Shown here one piece after another: positions 8,077 through 16,749 of a DNA stretch of 64,000 nucleotides. The stretch is from the NCBI RefSeq assembly GCF_000271845.1, contig NZ_JH719393.1, positions 1,518,442 through 1,582,441 on the forward strand, in the 5' to 3' direction. The notes below the pieces were generated by a model. The model made no database searches. It worked only from the letters and a program-made list of their open reading frames with translations, and was not told the DNA's origin. Position 1 is the first letter of the stretch. Each line of letters begins with the position of its first letter. The position numbers and the translations under genes were made by a program. The DNA is from Rhizobium leguminosarum bv. trifolii WSM2297. GTDB taxonomy: Bacteria > Pseudomonadota > Alphaproteobacteria > Rhizobiales > Rhizobiaceae.

Positions 8077-8466
8077 ATGAAGAAGGTTTTCAATCCGCCC
8101 TCGGTCCGCCGTCCGTTCGGACATTATAATCATGGGTTACTTGTGCCGCCGGGCGCTTCGCTGCTCGTCACCTCAGGTCAACTCGGCATTGGTCTCGACG
8201 ACGAGGTTCCGGAGGATATCGGCAAGCAGGCTGAGCTATGTTTCGAAGCGATCAATGCCATTCTTTCCGATGCGGAGATGAGTTTTGCGGACGTCATCCG
8301 CATTTCCGGGTTCGTGACGAATAGGGAGGACTTCCCGGCCTATATGGCGGTGCGCGATCGCTATACGCTCGACCCGAAACCCGTCTCGACCTTGATCATC
8401 GTCGGCGGGTTCACCCGACCGAATTTCCTCGTCGAAGTCGAGGTCACGGCCGCCAAACTGTTCTGA
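8077..8466 (+). CDS. RidA-family protein
   Basis: Protein of 129 residues of the RidA/YjgF/Rid superfamily: LLVTSGQLGIGLDDEVPEDI near residues 30-50, EAINAILSDAEMSFADVIRISGFVT, and PVSTLIIVGGF. Family members hydrolyse reactive enamine/imine intermediates produced by PLP or flavin enzymes. The usual catalytic arginine region is replaced here by STLIIVGGFTRPNFLVEVE, which suggests a Rid subgroup other than RidA itself. Start at 8077 is supported by AGCAGGAG seven bases before ATG. It is divergent from nrtA and convergent with the quinone reductase operon, with no obvious partner. Confidence 0.8.
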   Translation: MKKVFNPPSVRRPFGHYNHGLLVPPGASLLVTSGQLGIGLDDEVPEDIGKQAELCFEAINAILSDAEMSFADVIRISGFVTNREDFPAYMAVRDRYTLDPKPVSTLIIVGGFTRPNFLVEVEVTAAKLF

Positions 8467-8487
8467 TTTCCGCTGGCGCGATGCGCT

Positions 8488-9069
8488 TCAGAACCGTTCC
8501 ATCGACCTCTCCACCTGCGCCAGAAACCTTGCCCGCGTTTCAGGCGTACAGTTGTTCATATCGTAATGAGCAAGAAAGGTGACGGGCCGCAGCGGGTTGA
8601 TCTGTGCTCTCAGCACACGTTTGACGATCTTCTTCGGCGGGTTGCCGGCGGCAAAGGCGCGGAACGGCGTTGCGCCGTAGGTCAGCACGGCGGCAAGCTT
8701 GCTGATGTGGCGCAGCCGCGATTCCACCTTGCCGTCGACAAGTTCGAAGGAGACGCCGGGAAGCCAGACGCGGTCGAAATAACCTTTCAGTATCGCCGGG
8801 AAACCGAAATTCCAGATCGGGGTGACCAACACCAGCCCTTCGGCCTGCTTCAGCCGCTCGACATAGGGCTTCACCAGTTCGGTATTGCCGGGATAGTCGT
8901 GATAGGCGAGCCGGTCATGGCGGGACAACACGGGATCAAAGTTCTCGGCATAGAGGTCACAGCCATCCACTTCGTGCCCGGCCTGTTGAAGGCTTTCCAG
9001 CGTTTGTTTGTAAAGCGCCTTGCCGTAGCTCTCCTCGACCGGATGCGAATGCAGCACCAGAACCCTCAT
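8488..9069 (-). CDS. NAD(P)H:quinone oxidoreductase-like flavodoxin-fold protein
   Basis: Protein of 193 residues with the flavodoxin-2 fold of NQO1/KefF/MdaB proteins: MRVLVLHSHPVEESYGKALY, LVLVTPIWNFGFPAILKGYFDRV (flavin phosphate and active-site region) and AVLTYGATPF. It probably reduces a quinone or azo-type acceptor with NAD(P)H using FMN or FAD. Last gene of the importer/deaminase operon; its ATG overlaps the stop of the preceding flavin dehydrogenase gene by four bases (ATGA), so the two are probably made together and may share a redox pathway. Confidence 0.85.
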   Translation of the reverse strand: MRVLVLHSHPVEESYGKALYKQTLESLQQAGHEVDGCDLYAENFDPVLSRHDRLAYHDYPGNTELVKPYVERLKQAEGLVLVTPIWNFGFPAILKGYFDRVWLPGVSFELVDGKVESRLRHISKLAAVLTYGATPFRAFAAGNPPKKIVKRVLRAQINPLRPVTFLAHYDMNNCTPETRARFLAQVERSMERF

Positions 9070-10475
9070 GAGGCTTCCATGACGCTCGCAAGGCCGGGGA
9101 AGAGATAGTTCTTGCCGGCATTGAAATCGAAGTCTGGGTTTTCCCAGGCGATCATCTTGCCGGGGTTGAGCAGCCCCTTCGGGTCGGTCTCGTGCTTGAA
9201 GGCGAGCTGCACCTTGTCGGTGCGCTTCATCCCGCCTTCCTCCAGTGTGTAACGGTGCGGGTTGAAGATCGGGCAGCCGTGGTCCTGATGGATCTTGATG
9301 ATCTCCTCGAGACGCTCCTCGGTGGTATAGCGCACCAGCGGCAGGCCGGAGCATTGGATCTGCCCGTCGAACTTGATGAATTCGAGATGGCCCGGCACCT
9401 CGTCGCCGAATATCTCCACCATCTTGGCGACTTTTGCGACGTGATCCGGCCCCGGATACTGTACCTGCAGATAGGTGAAGCCAGGATCGACTTTCAGCGC
9501 GCGCAGCGTCGTATGATTCCAGGCAAGCTCATAGGCATGCGGAATGCCCTTCATGCTCTCGACCGTGTCTGAGCGGAAGATCACCTCGCCCTTATGGGCG
9601 GAGGTGAAGGCGAGGAAGGCATCCATCGAATGCGGGGCGATCATCAGCACCGCCACCGACTGTCCCTTGCGGATATAGGGCTTGTGACGGGTGAAATAGT
9701 CGTGCGGGATGGGGGCGGCGATCGGTGCGATCTCCTTGACGAGAATGCCGTTGCACTTGGCGAGCGCATCGCAAAAGCGCACGCAGGTCATGAAGTCGTC
9801 ATAACCAACGAGCACGTCGACCCAGTCATAGGCGGGCGCCAGCGGCATTTCGATCTCGGTGATGATGCCGTTGGTGCCGTAGGCGTGGCTGACCTTCTGC
9901 AGGTCCCAGCCTGTGAGATCGAGCACGCGCGGCTCGGCCTCCATGGTGACGACGCGCAGGCGCAGGATATTGCCGAGATCGCGCAGTCCGCCCCAGGTGA
10001 TCGAACCGACGCCGCCGGAGCCGCCGGCGATGAAGCCGCCGACGGTCGCCATTTGCGCCGTCGAGGGGTGAAACCGCAACTCCTGGCCGGAATGCGCCTT
10101 GGTTTGCTTGTCGAGCTGGGCAATGACGATGCCCGGCTCGCAGATCACCCGGCCAGGATGGATTTCCTTGATCTTGTCCATGGCGGCAAGGTTCAGCACT
10201 ATGCCGCCGGAAAGCGGCATGGCCTGGCCGTAATTGCCGGTGCCGCCGCCGCGCGGGGTGACCGGCACGCCGTGCGCGAAGGCAACCTTCAGCGTCCGGA
10301 TCACCTCTTCCTCGTTTTTCGGCGTGACGACGAGATCGGCCGTCACATTGTCGAGCTGCGCTTTCAGGATCGGCGAATACCAGTAGAAATCGCGGCTCTT
10401 TTGGCGCACGAGCGCCGGATTGTCTTCGATGGCGATGCCTTCGAGTTCTTGTCTGATCGTCTGATAATCCGGCAT
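9066..10475 (-). CDS. FAD-linked oxidase/dehydrogenase (GlcD-like)
   Basis: Protein of 469 residues. The N-terminal FAD_binding_4 domain shows VTPRGGGTGNYGQAMPLSGG (pyrophosphate contact) and FHPSTAQMATVGGFIAGGSG, and the C-terminal FAD-oxidase domain ends with DPKGLLNPGKMIAW, the usual signature of vanillyl-alcohol-oxidase/GlcD enzymes. It oxidises a hydroxyl- or amine-bearing substrate that cannot be named. The ATG at 10475 follows the deaminase stop by one base (TGACATG). Being between a CodA-like deaminase and a quinone reductase, it may oxidise the deaminated ring product. Confidence 0.85.
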   Translation of the reverse strand: MPDYQTIRQELEGIAIEDNPALVRQKSRDFYWYSPILKAQLDNVTADLVVTPKNEEEVIRTLKVAFAHGVPVTPRGGGTGNYGQAMPLSGGIVLNLAAMDKIKEIHPGRVICEPGIVIAQLDKQTKAHSGQELRFHPSTAQMATVGGFIAGGSGGVGSITWGGLRDLGNILRLRVVTMEAEPRVLDLTGWDLQKVSHAYGTNGIITEIEMPLAPAYDWVDVLVGYDDFMTCVRFCDALAKCNGILVKEIAPIAAPIPHDYFTRHKPYIRKGQSVAVLMIAPHSMDAFLAFTSAHKGEVIFRSDTVESMKGIPHAYELAWNHTTLRALKVDPGFTYLQVQYPGPDHVAKVAKMVEIFGDEVPGHLEFIKFDGQIQCSGLPLVRYTTEERLEEIIKIHQDHGCPIFNPHRYTLEEGGMKRTDKVQLAFKHETDPKGLLNPGKMIAWENPDFDFNAGKNYLFPGLASVMEAS

Positions 10476-10476
10476 G

Positions 10477-11790
10477 TCAGGCTCCAACGGTGCTGTCGAG
10501 TTCACGATAGTCCGGCAGGCTGCGGTCGATCACCTTGCCGCGGCGAAGCACGACGCGGTCGGACTGCGGACGGGAAAGAAATTCGCTCCAGCGCCTGGCG
10601 CTGAAGAGCACGAGATCGGCCGCAGCGCCAACGGCAATGCGCCCCATATCCGGCCGGCCGAGAATATCGGCGGGCGAGGTGGTGACGACGCGCGCGGCCC
10701 TATCGAGGGGATGATCGAGATGCAGGATGCGCACCGCCTCGCGGAACACCTCGACCGGGTCGAGATCGCCATAGGCATAGAAGGGATCGCGCGTGTTATC
10801 AGAGGCAACAGCGGTGGCAACGCCGGCCGCGGCCAGTTCCTTGAACAGGGTGACACCGCGCCAGCGCGGTGTTCGGCCAGGATAGCGGTCCTGCAGATAC
10901 ATGTTGCACATCGGCAGCGAGACGATCGAGAGCCCGGCTTCTGCGACGAGCTCGACGGTGCGTTTTGCCGTCGCCTCGTCCTGGCGGGCGAGCGAGCAGC
11001 AATGGCCTGATGTGACCCTGCCGTCGAAGCGGTTGCGCAGCACGGCCCGCGCGATCGCCTTCAGTGTCTCGGCGGCAGGATCGTCGGTTTCGTCAACATG
11101 CAGGTCGACGTCGAGCCCGTTGTCGGCCGCCGCTCTGAACAGCGTGTCGAGCTGGCTATCGAGATCGGGGCTCATCCGGGTGACGCCGCCGATCAGCCCG
11201 CCCTTGTCTCGGACCACGCTGACGAGATCGGCGAAATAGGCCGTGTCCACCATGTCTTCCGTCGGGAAGAGCGCCACTGCCTGCAGCGCGATCCTGTCCT
11301 TCCAGACCTCGCGCAGGTCGGCGAAGACCTCGAAGGAAATGCGGTGTTGCGGCGCCAGCGAATCGAGATGGGTGCGGATCAGGCTGGTGCCGTGCGCATA
11401 GGCCGAGCGCAACGAGAATTCCATGCGCTTCCTGACATCGGCGGCCGACCAATGCGCTTCGCGGTCGGTGCGCACCGCCTCCAGCGCGCCCATGAAGGTG
11501 CCGTCCATATTGGCGTTGCGCGGCCAGATATGGCCCTTGTCGAGATGGGTATGCATATCGGCGAAGCAGGGCCAGACCATGCCGTCCTTCAGATCGGATC
11601 TGGCAAATTCCACCGGCGCTTCGCCCGGCGGCAGCACGGCGGAAACGATGCCGTCGGTGATGACGATATCGGCTTTGACCAGCCCTTCGACAGCGGGCGC
11701 GTCATAGCCTGCGACGGCAACGGCCGGCAGCGTTGCGTTGCTCAGCACGAAGCGGCCGGCGTTCGGCGGCGAGATGAAGGAATAAGTCAT
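10477..11790 (-). CDS. Cytosine-deaminase-like amidohydrolase
   Basis: Protein of 437 residues of the amidohydrolase superfamily, CodA branch. Metal ligands are visible in order: HTHLDKGHIW, HVDETDDPAAET, VTSGHCCSLA and ASDNTRDPFYAYGD. These match the H-x-H, HxxE, H and D positions of cytosine deaminase. The family deaminates cytosine, creatinine, isoguanine and related rings. Co-transcribed with an NMT1-type importer and flavin oxidoreductases, it probably deaminates an imported N-heterocycle or cyclic guanidine. The ATG shares one base with the stop of the permease gene. Confidence 0.85.
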   Translation of the reverse strand: MTYSFISPPNAGRFVLSNATLPAVAVAGYDAPAVEGLVKADIVITDGIVSAVLPPGEAPVEFARSDLKDGMVWPCFADMHTHLDKGHIWPRNANMDGTFMGALEAVRTDREAHWSAADVRKRMEFSLRSAYAHGTSLIRTHLDSLAPQHRISFEVFADLREVWKDRIALQAVALFPTEDMVDTAYFADLVSVVRDKGGLIGGVTRMSPDLDSQLDTLFRAAADNGLDVDLHVDETDDPAAETLKAIARAVLRNRFDGRVTSGHCCSLARQDEATAKRTVELVAEAGLSIVSLPMCNMYLQDRYPGRTPRWRGVTLFKELAAAGVATAVASDNTRDPFYAYGDLDPVEVFREAVRILHLDHPLDRAARVVTTSPADILGRPDMGRIAVGAAADLVLFSARRWSEFLSRPQSDRVVLRRGKVIDRSLPDYRELDSTVGA

Positions 11791-12632
11791 CAGTTTTCCC
11801 GTTTCAGGCTGCTCTCGTGCCAACGGTGCAGGGCGAGCCAGGAAATAAAGGAGGTGACGGCAAAGATTGCGACGCCGAGCAGGGAGAGCATCAAGAGCGC
11901 CGCAAAGAGCCGCGGAATGTTCAGCCGGTACTGCGCTTCGAGGAGCCGGAAAGCCAGACCGGAGCCGGCGCCGGCCGAACCCGCTGCAAATTCCGCGACG
12001 ACGGCGGCAATCAGCGCAAGGCCGCCGCCGATCCGCAGCCCGGTCATGAAATAGGGCTGGGCCGCGGGCAGCTTGAGAAAAAGCAGCGTCTGCCAGCGGG
12101 AGGCGCCGTAGAGTTCGAAAAGGTTGATGAGGTTGTGGTCGACGCTCTTCAGCCCCTGGACCATATTCGAAAGGATCGGAAAAAAAGCGACGAGGAAGGC
12201 GCAAATCAGCAGCGCCACCTGCGTCGACGGCGCATAGATCAGGATCAGCGGCGAGATCGCCACGATCGGCGTCACCTGCAGGATGACGGCAAGCGGATAG
12301 AAGGCGAGTTCGATCCAGCGCGACTGCACGAGGAAGATCGCAAAACCGACGCCGCCGACAAGCGCCAGCATCAGCGACAGGAAGGTGATCTTGGTGGTGA
12401 CCCAGAGGGCAGGGGCAAGCGTGCCCCAATCGGTCACGAAGGCGCTGGCGACGGCCGCCGGCCCGGGCAGGATATAGGGCGGCACGCCGGATAGTTTCAC
12501 ATAGGCGTACCAGACCAGGATCAGCAGGGCGATGACCAAGAAAGGGATGGAAATGCGCAGGGCCAGATCGCGGCGCGCTGCGCTGGCAGTGCCTTGAAGG
12601 GGTGGCGGCTGTGCATTGGTTTCGTCGCTCAT
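11790..12632 (-). CDS. NMT1-type ABC importer, permease
   Basis: Protein of 280 residues, SsuC/TauC/ThiX-like permease with six membrane segments. It has the EAA loop LFELYGASRWQTLLFLKLPAAQPYFMTGL and the GGLALIAAVVAEFAAG segment. Inner membrane pore of the importer; one-base overlaps with both neighbours show a tightly coupled operon (binding protein, ATPase, permease, deaminase, flavin oxidase, quinone reductase). Confidence 0.9.
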   Translation of the reverse strand: MSDETNAQPPPLQGTASAARRDLALRISIPFLVIALLILVWYAYVKLSGVPPYILPGPAAVASAFVTDWGTLAPALWVTTKITFLSLMLALVGGVGFAIFLVQSRWIELAFYPLAVILQVTPIVAISPLILIYAPSTQVALLICAFLVAFFPILSNMVQGLKSVDHNLINLFELYGASRWQTLLFLKLPAAQPYFMTGLRIGGGLALIAAVVAEFAAGSAGAGSGLAFRLLEAQYRLNIPRLFAALLMLSLLGVAIFAVTSFISWLALHRWHESSLKREN

Positions 12633-13456
12633 TAATGGTCTCCCGCCGAGTTGATCGCCCCGATCAGCGAATACGAGACGGTCTCGCAGGCCTTCCGGTA
12701 TTCTTCCGAGCTGCGGTAATGCGCGTCGCGTTCGAGGCTGGTGGTCAGCGGAACGTCGGCATGCACGCGGCCCGGCCTTGCCTTCATCACGACGATGCGG
12801 CTCGAGAGATAGGCGGACTCGAAGACTGAATGGGTGACGAAGATCACCGTGATGCCGGTTGTCTTCCAGAGCCGCAGCACGTCGTCGTTCAATTTCTGCC
12901 GGCTGATCTCGTCGAGTGCCGCGAAGGGCTCGTCCATCAGCAGCAGCTTCGGTTTCGTCACCAGCGCGCGGGCAATCGAGACGCGCATCTTCATGCCGCC
13001 GGACAGTTCGCGCGGATAGGCCCTGGCGAAATCCTGAAGGCCGACGGTCGTCAGGACTTCCATGATTTGGTCACGCGCCGCTGCTTTGGAAACGCGCCTG
13101 AGCCTCAGCGGCAGGTGGACATTGTCGAAGACGTTTTTCCACGGCATCAGCGTCGGCTCCTGGAAGACGAAGCCGATATCGCCTTCCGGCAGGCCGCTGG
13201 AATTGATGCGTGAACTCGGCCAGTCGATCGCGCCGGACGTGACGTCACCGAGACCGGCAATGATGCGTAGCGCCGTCGACTTGCCGCAGCCGGAAGGGCC
13301 GAGCAGGCTGACGAACTCGCCGCTTTCGACGGTGAGCGACATATTCGAAAGCGCCACCGTTCCGCTGGAAAAGACCTTCGAGACCTCGCGCATGACGACC
13401 AGCGGTCGCTTGCGTGTCTCTTGCGGGGATAGGGCCTGGGCTTCTGCTAAGGGCAT
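12632..13456 (-). CDS. NMT1-type ABC importer, ATP-binding protein
   Basis: Protein of 274 residues with Walker A GPSGCGKST, Q-loop QEPTLMPW, signature LSGGMKMRVSIARAL, Walker B LLMDEPFAALDE and H-loop VTHSVFESAYLS. These are typical of SsuB/TauB/ThiZ ATPases. It lies 68 bp after the binding-protein gene and drives uptake of the same unknown ligand. Confidence 0.9.
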   Translation of the reverse strand: MPLAEAQALSPQETRKRPLVVMREVSKVFSSGTVALSNMSLTVESGEFVSLLGPSGCGKSTALRIIAGLGDVTSGAIDWPSSRINSSGLPEGDIGFVFQEPTLMPWKNVFDNVHLPLRLRRVSKAAARDQIMEVLTTVGLQDFARAYPRELSGGMKMRVSIARALVTKPKLLLMDEPFAALDEISRQKLNDDVLRLWKTTGITVIFVTHSVFESAYLSSRIVVMKARPGRVHADVPLTTSLERDAHYRSSEEYRKACETVSYSLIGAINSAGDH

Positions 13457-13524
13457 TGCCTGTCTCGTTCACCAGGGGAGGATGCGATCCGCCGCATCTG
13501 CGGCGGACCTCGGAGGCGTCTGGC

Positions 13525-14541
13525 CTACTTCTTCAGCGCAACGCCGGTGTTCTTGCAGACGAATTTCGTCGTGAACGCCTTGGTGTAATCCGTCTCCGGC
13601 TTGAACACCTTGATACCAACCATTTCGGTGAAGAACGCCTTGTAATGCGCATCGGTGATGCAGCCGATGCCCTTGTCGAGGCTGTCGCCCGATTCGATGA
13701 TGCCGTATTCCTTCATCTTGGCGATGGAGTAGGCGATCTGGCCATCGGTCATCTCGGGATTGTCCTTCTTGATCAGCGCGTTCGCCTTGCTGTTGTCACC
13801 GTAGAGATAGTTGTACCAACCCTCGATCGAGGCATCGACGAAGCGCTGGACGACGTCGGGCTTGCTGTCGATCATCGCCTGCGTGGTGGTGATCATCGTC
13901 GAATAGGGGGAATAGCCGTTATCGGCGAGCAGGAAGACTTTCGGCTCGAAGCCGGCCTGCTTCTGGATCTCGTAGGGCTCGGAGGTGAGGTAGCCTTGCT
14001 GCGCCGACCCCTTGTCGGCGAGGAACGGCGCCGGGCTGAAATTATAGGGCTTGTACTGCTCGTCCTTGAAGCCCTTGAAGTTTGCCTTCATCCACTCGAA
14101 ATAGGTGAGATAGCCGTCCTTGCCGAGAAACAGCGTCTTGAGCTTGGCGAGATCTTCGAATTCGTCGATGCCGGCATCGGGGTGGGCGATCAGCACCTGC
14201 GGGTCCTTCTGGAAGATCGCCGCGACGTCGACCAGCGGAATGCCCTGTTCGACGGCTGCGATTTCGCCCTGCGGCCCACCCATGTAGAAATCGATTTTTC
14301 CGGAGATCAGCAGCGCGCTGTTGGCGGCGTTGGGGCCGCCCTGGACGATGGTAACGTCGAGGCCGTGTTTGGCATAGGTGCCGTCGGCGACCGCCTGGTA
14401 GAAGCCGCCATGCTCGGCCTGCGCCAGCCAGTTCGTGCCATAGCTTACCTTGTCTGCCGCCTGCGCCGAGACGGCAGCGCCAAGGCCGATACCAAGGCTG
14501 ACGACTGCGGAAAAGACCGTATTCTTTTGTGCAATGCGCAT
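13525..14541 (-). CDS. NMT1/THI5-like ABC substrate-binding protein
   Basis: Protein of 338 residues with a Sec signal (cleavage near VSAQAA), then an NMT1 domain: KVSYGTNWLAQAEHGGFYQAVADGTYAKHG and IVQGGPNAANSALLISGKIDFYMGGP. Such proteins bind aromatic or heterocyclic small molecules, including thiamine pyrimidine precursors (ThiY). ATG 14541 (MRIAQKN) with GGGGAACG upstream is chosen over an ATG nineteen codons earlier. First gene of the operon; the promoter contains the operator-like element at 14621-14656. Ligand unknown. Confidence 0.88.
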   Translation of the reverse strand: MRIAQKNTVFSAVVSLGIGLGAAVSAQAADKVSYGTNWLAQAEHGGFYQAVADGTYAKHGLDVTIVQGGPNAANSALLISGKIDFYMGGPQGEIAAVEQGIPLVDVAAIFQKDPQVLIAHPDAGIDEFEDLAKLKTLFLGKDGYLTYFEWMKANFKGFKDEQYKPYNFSPAPFLADKGSAQQGYLTSEPYEIQKQAGFEPKVFLLADNGYSPYSTMITTTQAMIDSKPDVVQRFVDASIEGWYNYLYGDNSKANALIKKDNPEMTDGQIAYSIAKMKEYGIIESGDSLDKGIGCITDAHYKAFFTEMVGIKVFKPETDYTKAFTTKFVCKNTGVALKK

Positions 14542-14620
14542 GATCAGCGTTCCCCTTCTGAGTTCGCGACGCCTGTGGCAACGTCGGATTTTCTTCATAG
14601 GACCGATTGCTTTGCTCTTT

Positions 14621-14656
14621 GAAAAGCATCAAATTTCGTGCGCAATGATGCCTTTT
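14621..14656. promoter_or_regulatory. Inverted element GAAAAGCATC-N16-GATGCCTTTT, copy 1
   Basis: The two ten-base arms GAAAAGCATC and GATGCCTTTT are separated by 16 bases. Exactly the same arms with the same spacing occur at 16543-16578, in front of the creatininase gene. Copy 1 lies 80 bp before the importer operon start and 68 bp before the divergent lysR start. Overall length, dyad symmetry and position fit a LysR-type recognition site. The second arm also forms a perfect 6-bp dyad with GGCATC at 14658-14663. Confidence 0.7.
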
Positions 14657-14723
14657 CGGCATCTCAAGCGAAGCCTGTGCCTAATTTGTGCTTTGTGCTG
14701 TATTTTTATGCAAAGAGGTCGCG

Positions 14724-15674
14724 ATGCTGCATTCCAGAAAGCTTCTCTACATCAATGAGATCGCCCGCGCCGGCTCGATCCGCAAGGCGGCGGCGCGGCT
14801 GAATGTGGCGTCTTCGGCGATCAACCGCCAGATTTTGGCGCTGGAGGAGGAAATCGGCGCGCCGCTCTTCGAGCGCCTGCCGCGCGGCCTGCGCCTGACG
14901 GCGGCGGGTGAACTCTGCATCGAGCATATTCGCGAGGTGCTGAAGAATTACGAGCGGCTGGAGGGCCGCATTCGCAGCCTCAAGACGCAACAGGCCGGCA
15001 AGATCCGCCTGGTGACGACGGTGGGCCTGGCCGCCGGTCCGCTACCTGAGATCATCGCCCGGTTCCAGTCGGAGCATCCGCGCGTCTTCATGCAGCTGCG
15101 CAATGATGCGGGGACGATGACGGTCAATCCGGTGCTGTCGGGCGAGGTGGATATCGGCTTGGGTTTCAATATTCCGGCAACGCCTGGCATCCGCACGCTC
15201 GGCAATTTCGACATCCCGATCGGCGTTGTGCTGCCTCCCGGCCACCCGCTGATTGCTTCGGGTCCGATCAACCTGGCCGATATCGTCCAGGAGCGCCTGG
15301 TATTGGCGCAGCAAGGCACCAGCCTGCGCGACGTGATCAATCTGGCGATGGCGCGCCTCGACGTGCACATCGAGCCTGTGCTGGAAACCAATGCAGCGGA
15401 GATGCTAAAGAAGCTGGTTAAAGCGGGGGCCGGGGTGACGATGCTGAACCCGCTCGACGTGATCACCGAATGCCGGCAGGGCGAGCTGGTCTTCCGGCCG
15501 ATCGCCGAGCCGCATGCGCGCCACCAGACGATGAAGCTTTTCGCCCGCGCGCGCACCCCGCTCGATTCCGCCACCAGCCTGTTCGTCGAGTATCTCCTGG
15601 CGGAGTTGGCCGGCCTGGTGCAGGAACTGCAGGCAAAGGGGCATATCGCGATGGAAAAGTCCGTCGCGGTCTGA
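14724..15674 (+). CDS. LysR-family regulator
   Basis: Protein of 316 residues. The N-terminal HTH reads LLYINEIARAGSIRKAAARLNVASSAINRQILALEEEIGAPLFERL, followed by a LysR substrate domain with TTVGLAAGPLPEIIARFQSEHP. It is divergent from the NMT1 importer operon and convergent with the creatininase gene. The shared inverted element upstream of both targets suggests that it regulates both. ATG 14724 is preceded by AGAGG; an in-frame start twelve codons upstream is less likely. Confidence 0.9.
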   Translation: MLHSRKLLYINEIARAGSIRKAAARLNVASSAINRQILALEEEIGAPLFERLPRGLRLTAAGELCIEHIREVLKNYERLEGRIRSLKTQQAGKIRLVTTVGLAAGPLPEIIARFQSEHPRVFMQLRNDAGTMTVNPVLSGEVDIGLGFNIPATPGIRTLGNFDIPIGVVLPPGHPLIASGPINLADIVQERLVLAQQGTSLRDVINLAMARLDVHIEPVLETNAAEMLKKLVKAGAGVTMLNPLDVITECRQGELVFRPIAEPHARHQTMKLFARARTPLDSATSLFVEYLLAELAGLVQELQAKGHIAMEKSVAV

Positions 15675-15692
15675 GCCCTTTTGCGGACTGGC

Positions 15693-16490
15693 CTATTTCG
15701 AATAAAGATTGGAAAGCGGATAGCGTTTCAGGTCGTGGAGCAGCTCGACGAAACCCTTGACCTGGTGGCGGCAGATCGCTTCACCCTTTTCGACAGTCCC
15801 GAGCGAAGCGTTGCCGACGACGCCGTTCGCATTGAGGTCATGGGCGATCCAGGCGAGCGAATGAGGGGGCAGCGGCTGAATGTATTTTGATTGTTCACGC
15901 ATCCATTCCGCCTTGGACGTGAAGTTCTCCGCCTTGTCCATCCGCACCAGGTCTGGGCGAAAATAGAGCATCAGCGACGTTTCCACCTCGCCGCCATGGA
16001 TGCCGTATTTCATCTCATGCTCGCCGATCATGCCTTCGGGATGGCCGAAGCGGCCCCATTGCGTCGACACGACCGCCATCTGGTAACGCACACGCAGCTC
16101 ACGCGCCACGATGCTCATGATATCGACATTGCCGCCATGCGAATTGACGATCACCATCTTGCGGATGCCGGCTTCGGCAACCTTGGCGCCGATCGCGGTC
16201 CAGACCGGAATGAGCAGCTCCGCGGAGAGGGACAGCGTGCCGGGCCCGTAGATATGTTCGTTGGCCTTGCCAATCTCCTGTGTCGGCAGGACCAGAAAAT
16301 CGAGGTCGACCGGCTTCTGCTTTCGCAACTCGGCCAGCATGCCGTTGGCGATCGCCACGTCGGTGGCGATCGGTAGGTGCGGGCCGTGCTGTTCCGTCGA
16401 GGCGATCGGCAGGATGGCGATGGTGGTGTCGGGCGAGAGTCCGGCGAAGTCGGAGCTATTCAGTTCGTTCCAGTAGAATGGCATTGCCAT
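15693..16490 (-). CDS. Creatininase-family amidohydrolase
   Basis: Protein of 265 residues with the creatininase fold motifs: LPIASTEQHGPHLPIATDVA (glutamate and histidine metal ligands), VIVNSHGGNVDIM and HGGEVETSLML. Members hydrolyse cyclic amides such as creatinine, or act on formylaminopyrimidine (ArfB) and dipeptide-like substrates. It sits between the lysR gene and the guanidine assimilation operon. The inverted element at 16543-16578 is shared with the NMT1 importer promoter, linking it to that regulon. Whether the substrate is creatinine, itself a cyclic guanidine, is inference. Confidence 0.85.
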   Translation of the reverse strand: MAMPFYWNELNSSDFAGLSPDTTIAILPIASTEQHGPHLPIATDVAIANGMLAELRKQKPVDLDFLVLPTQEIGKANEHIYGPGTLSLSAELLIPVWTAIGAKVAEAGIRKMVIVNSHGGNVDIMSIVARELRVRYQMAVVSTQWGRFGHPEGMIGEHEMKYGIHGGEVETSLMLYFRPDLVRMDKAENFTSKAEWMREQSKYIQPLPPHSLAWIAHDLNANGVVGNASLGTVEKGEAICRHQVKGFVELLHDLKRYPLSNLYSK

Positions 16491-16542
16491 CGCTGCGCCT
16501 CGCGTTGCTCATCACGCAGGAGTAGGGAAAATTATTGCGCGC

Positions 16543-16578
16543 GAAAAGCATCAATTTGCGCCCATACCGATGCCTTTT
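16543..16578. promoter_or_regulatory. Inverted element GAAAAGCATC-N16-GATGCCTTTT, copy 2
   Basis: Second copy of the element found at 14621-14656: both arms are identical and the 16-base spacing is conserved although the spacer sequence differs. It lies 53 bp upstream of the creatininase start codon. Presumed binding site of the LysR protein encoded at 14724. Confidence 0.7.
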
Positions 16579-16749
16579 AGCGTCTGGTAAAGCAGCTGTC
16601 GTCCGCTCAAGGCGCGGCTCATCGAAAGCGCAGCAGACACGCCGGTTATCGCGAGTGCTTCCCCGCCCATATCGCGCCGGACCTGGCAATCAGCCCCCTG
16701 AGAATGAGCTGCATTGTCATTGGCAAAAGTTTCTGCATCCCATCTCCCT

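Noticed and set aside
7957..8077. Upstream extension of the RidA gene
   Set aside because: The extra 40 codons are not RidA-like and the good ribosome site lies before ATG 8077.
10477..12429. 650-codon frame suggesting a fused deaminase
   Set aside because: The N-terminal 213 codons are antiframe sequence inside the permease gene; the deaminase starts at ATG 11790.
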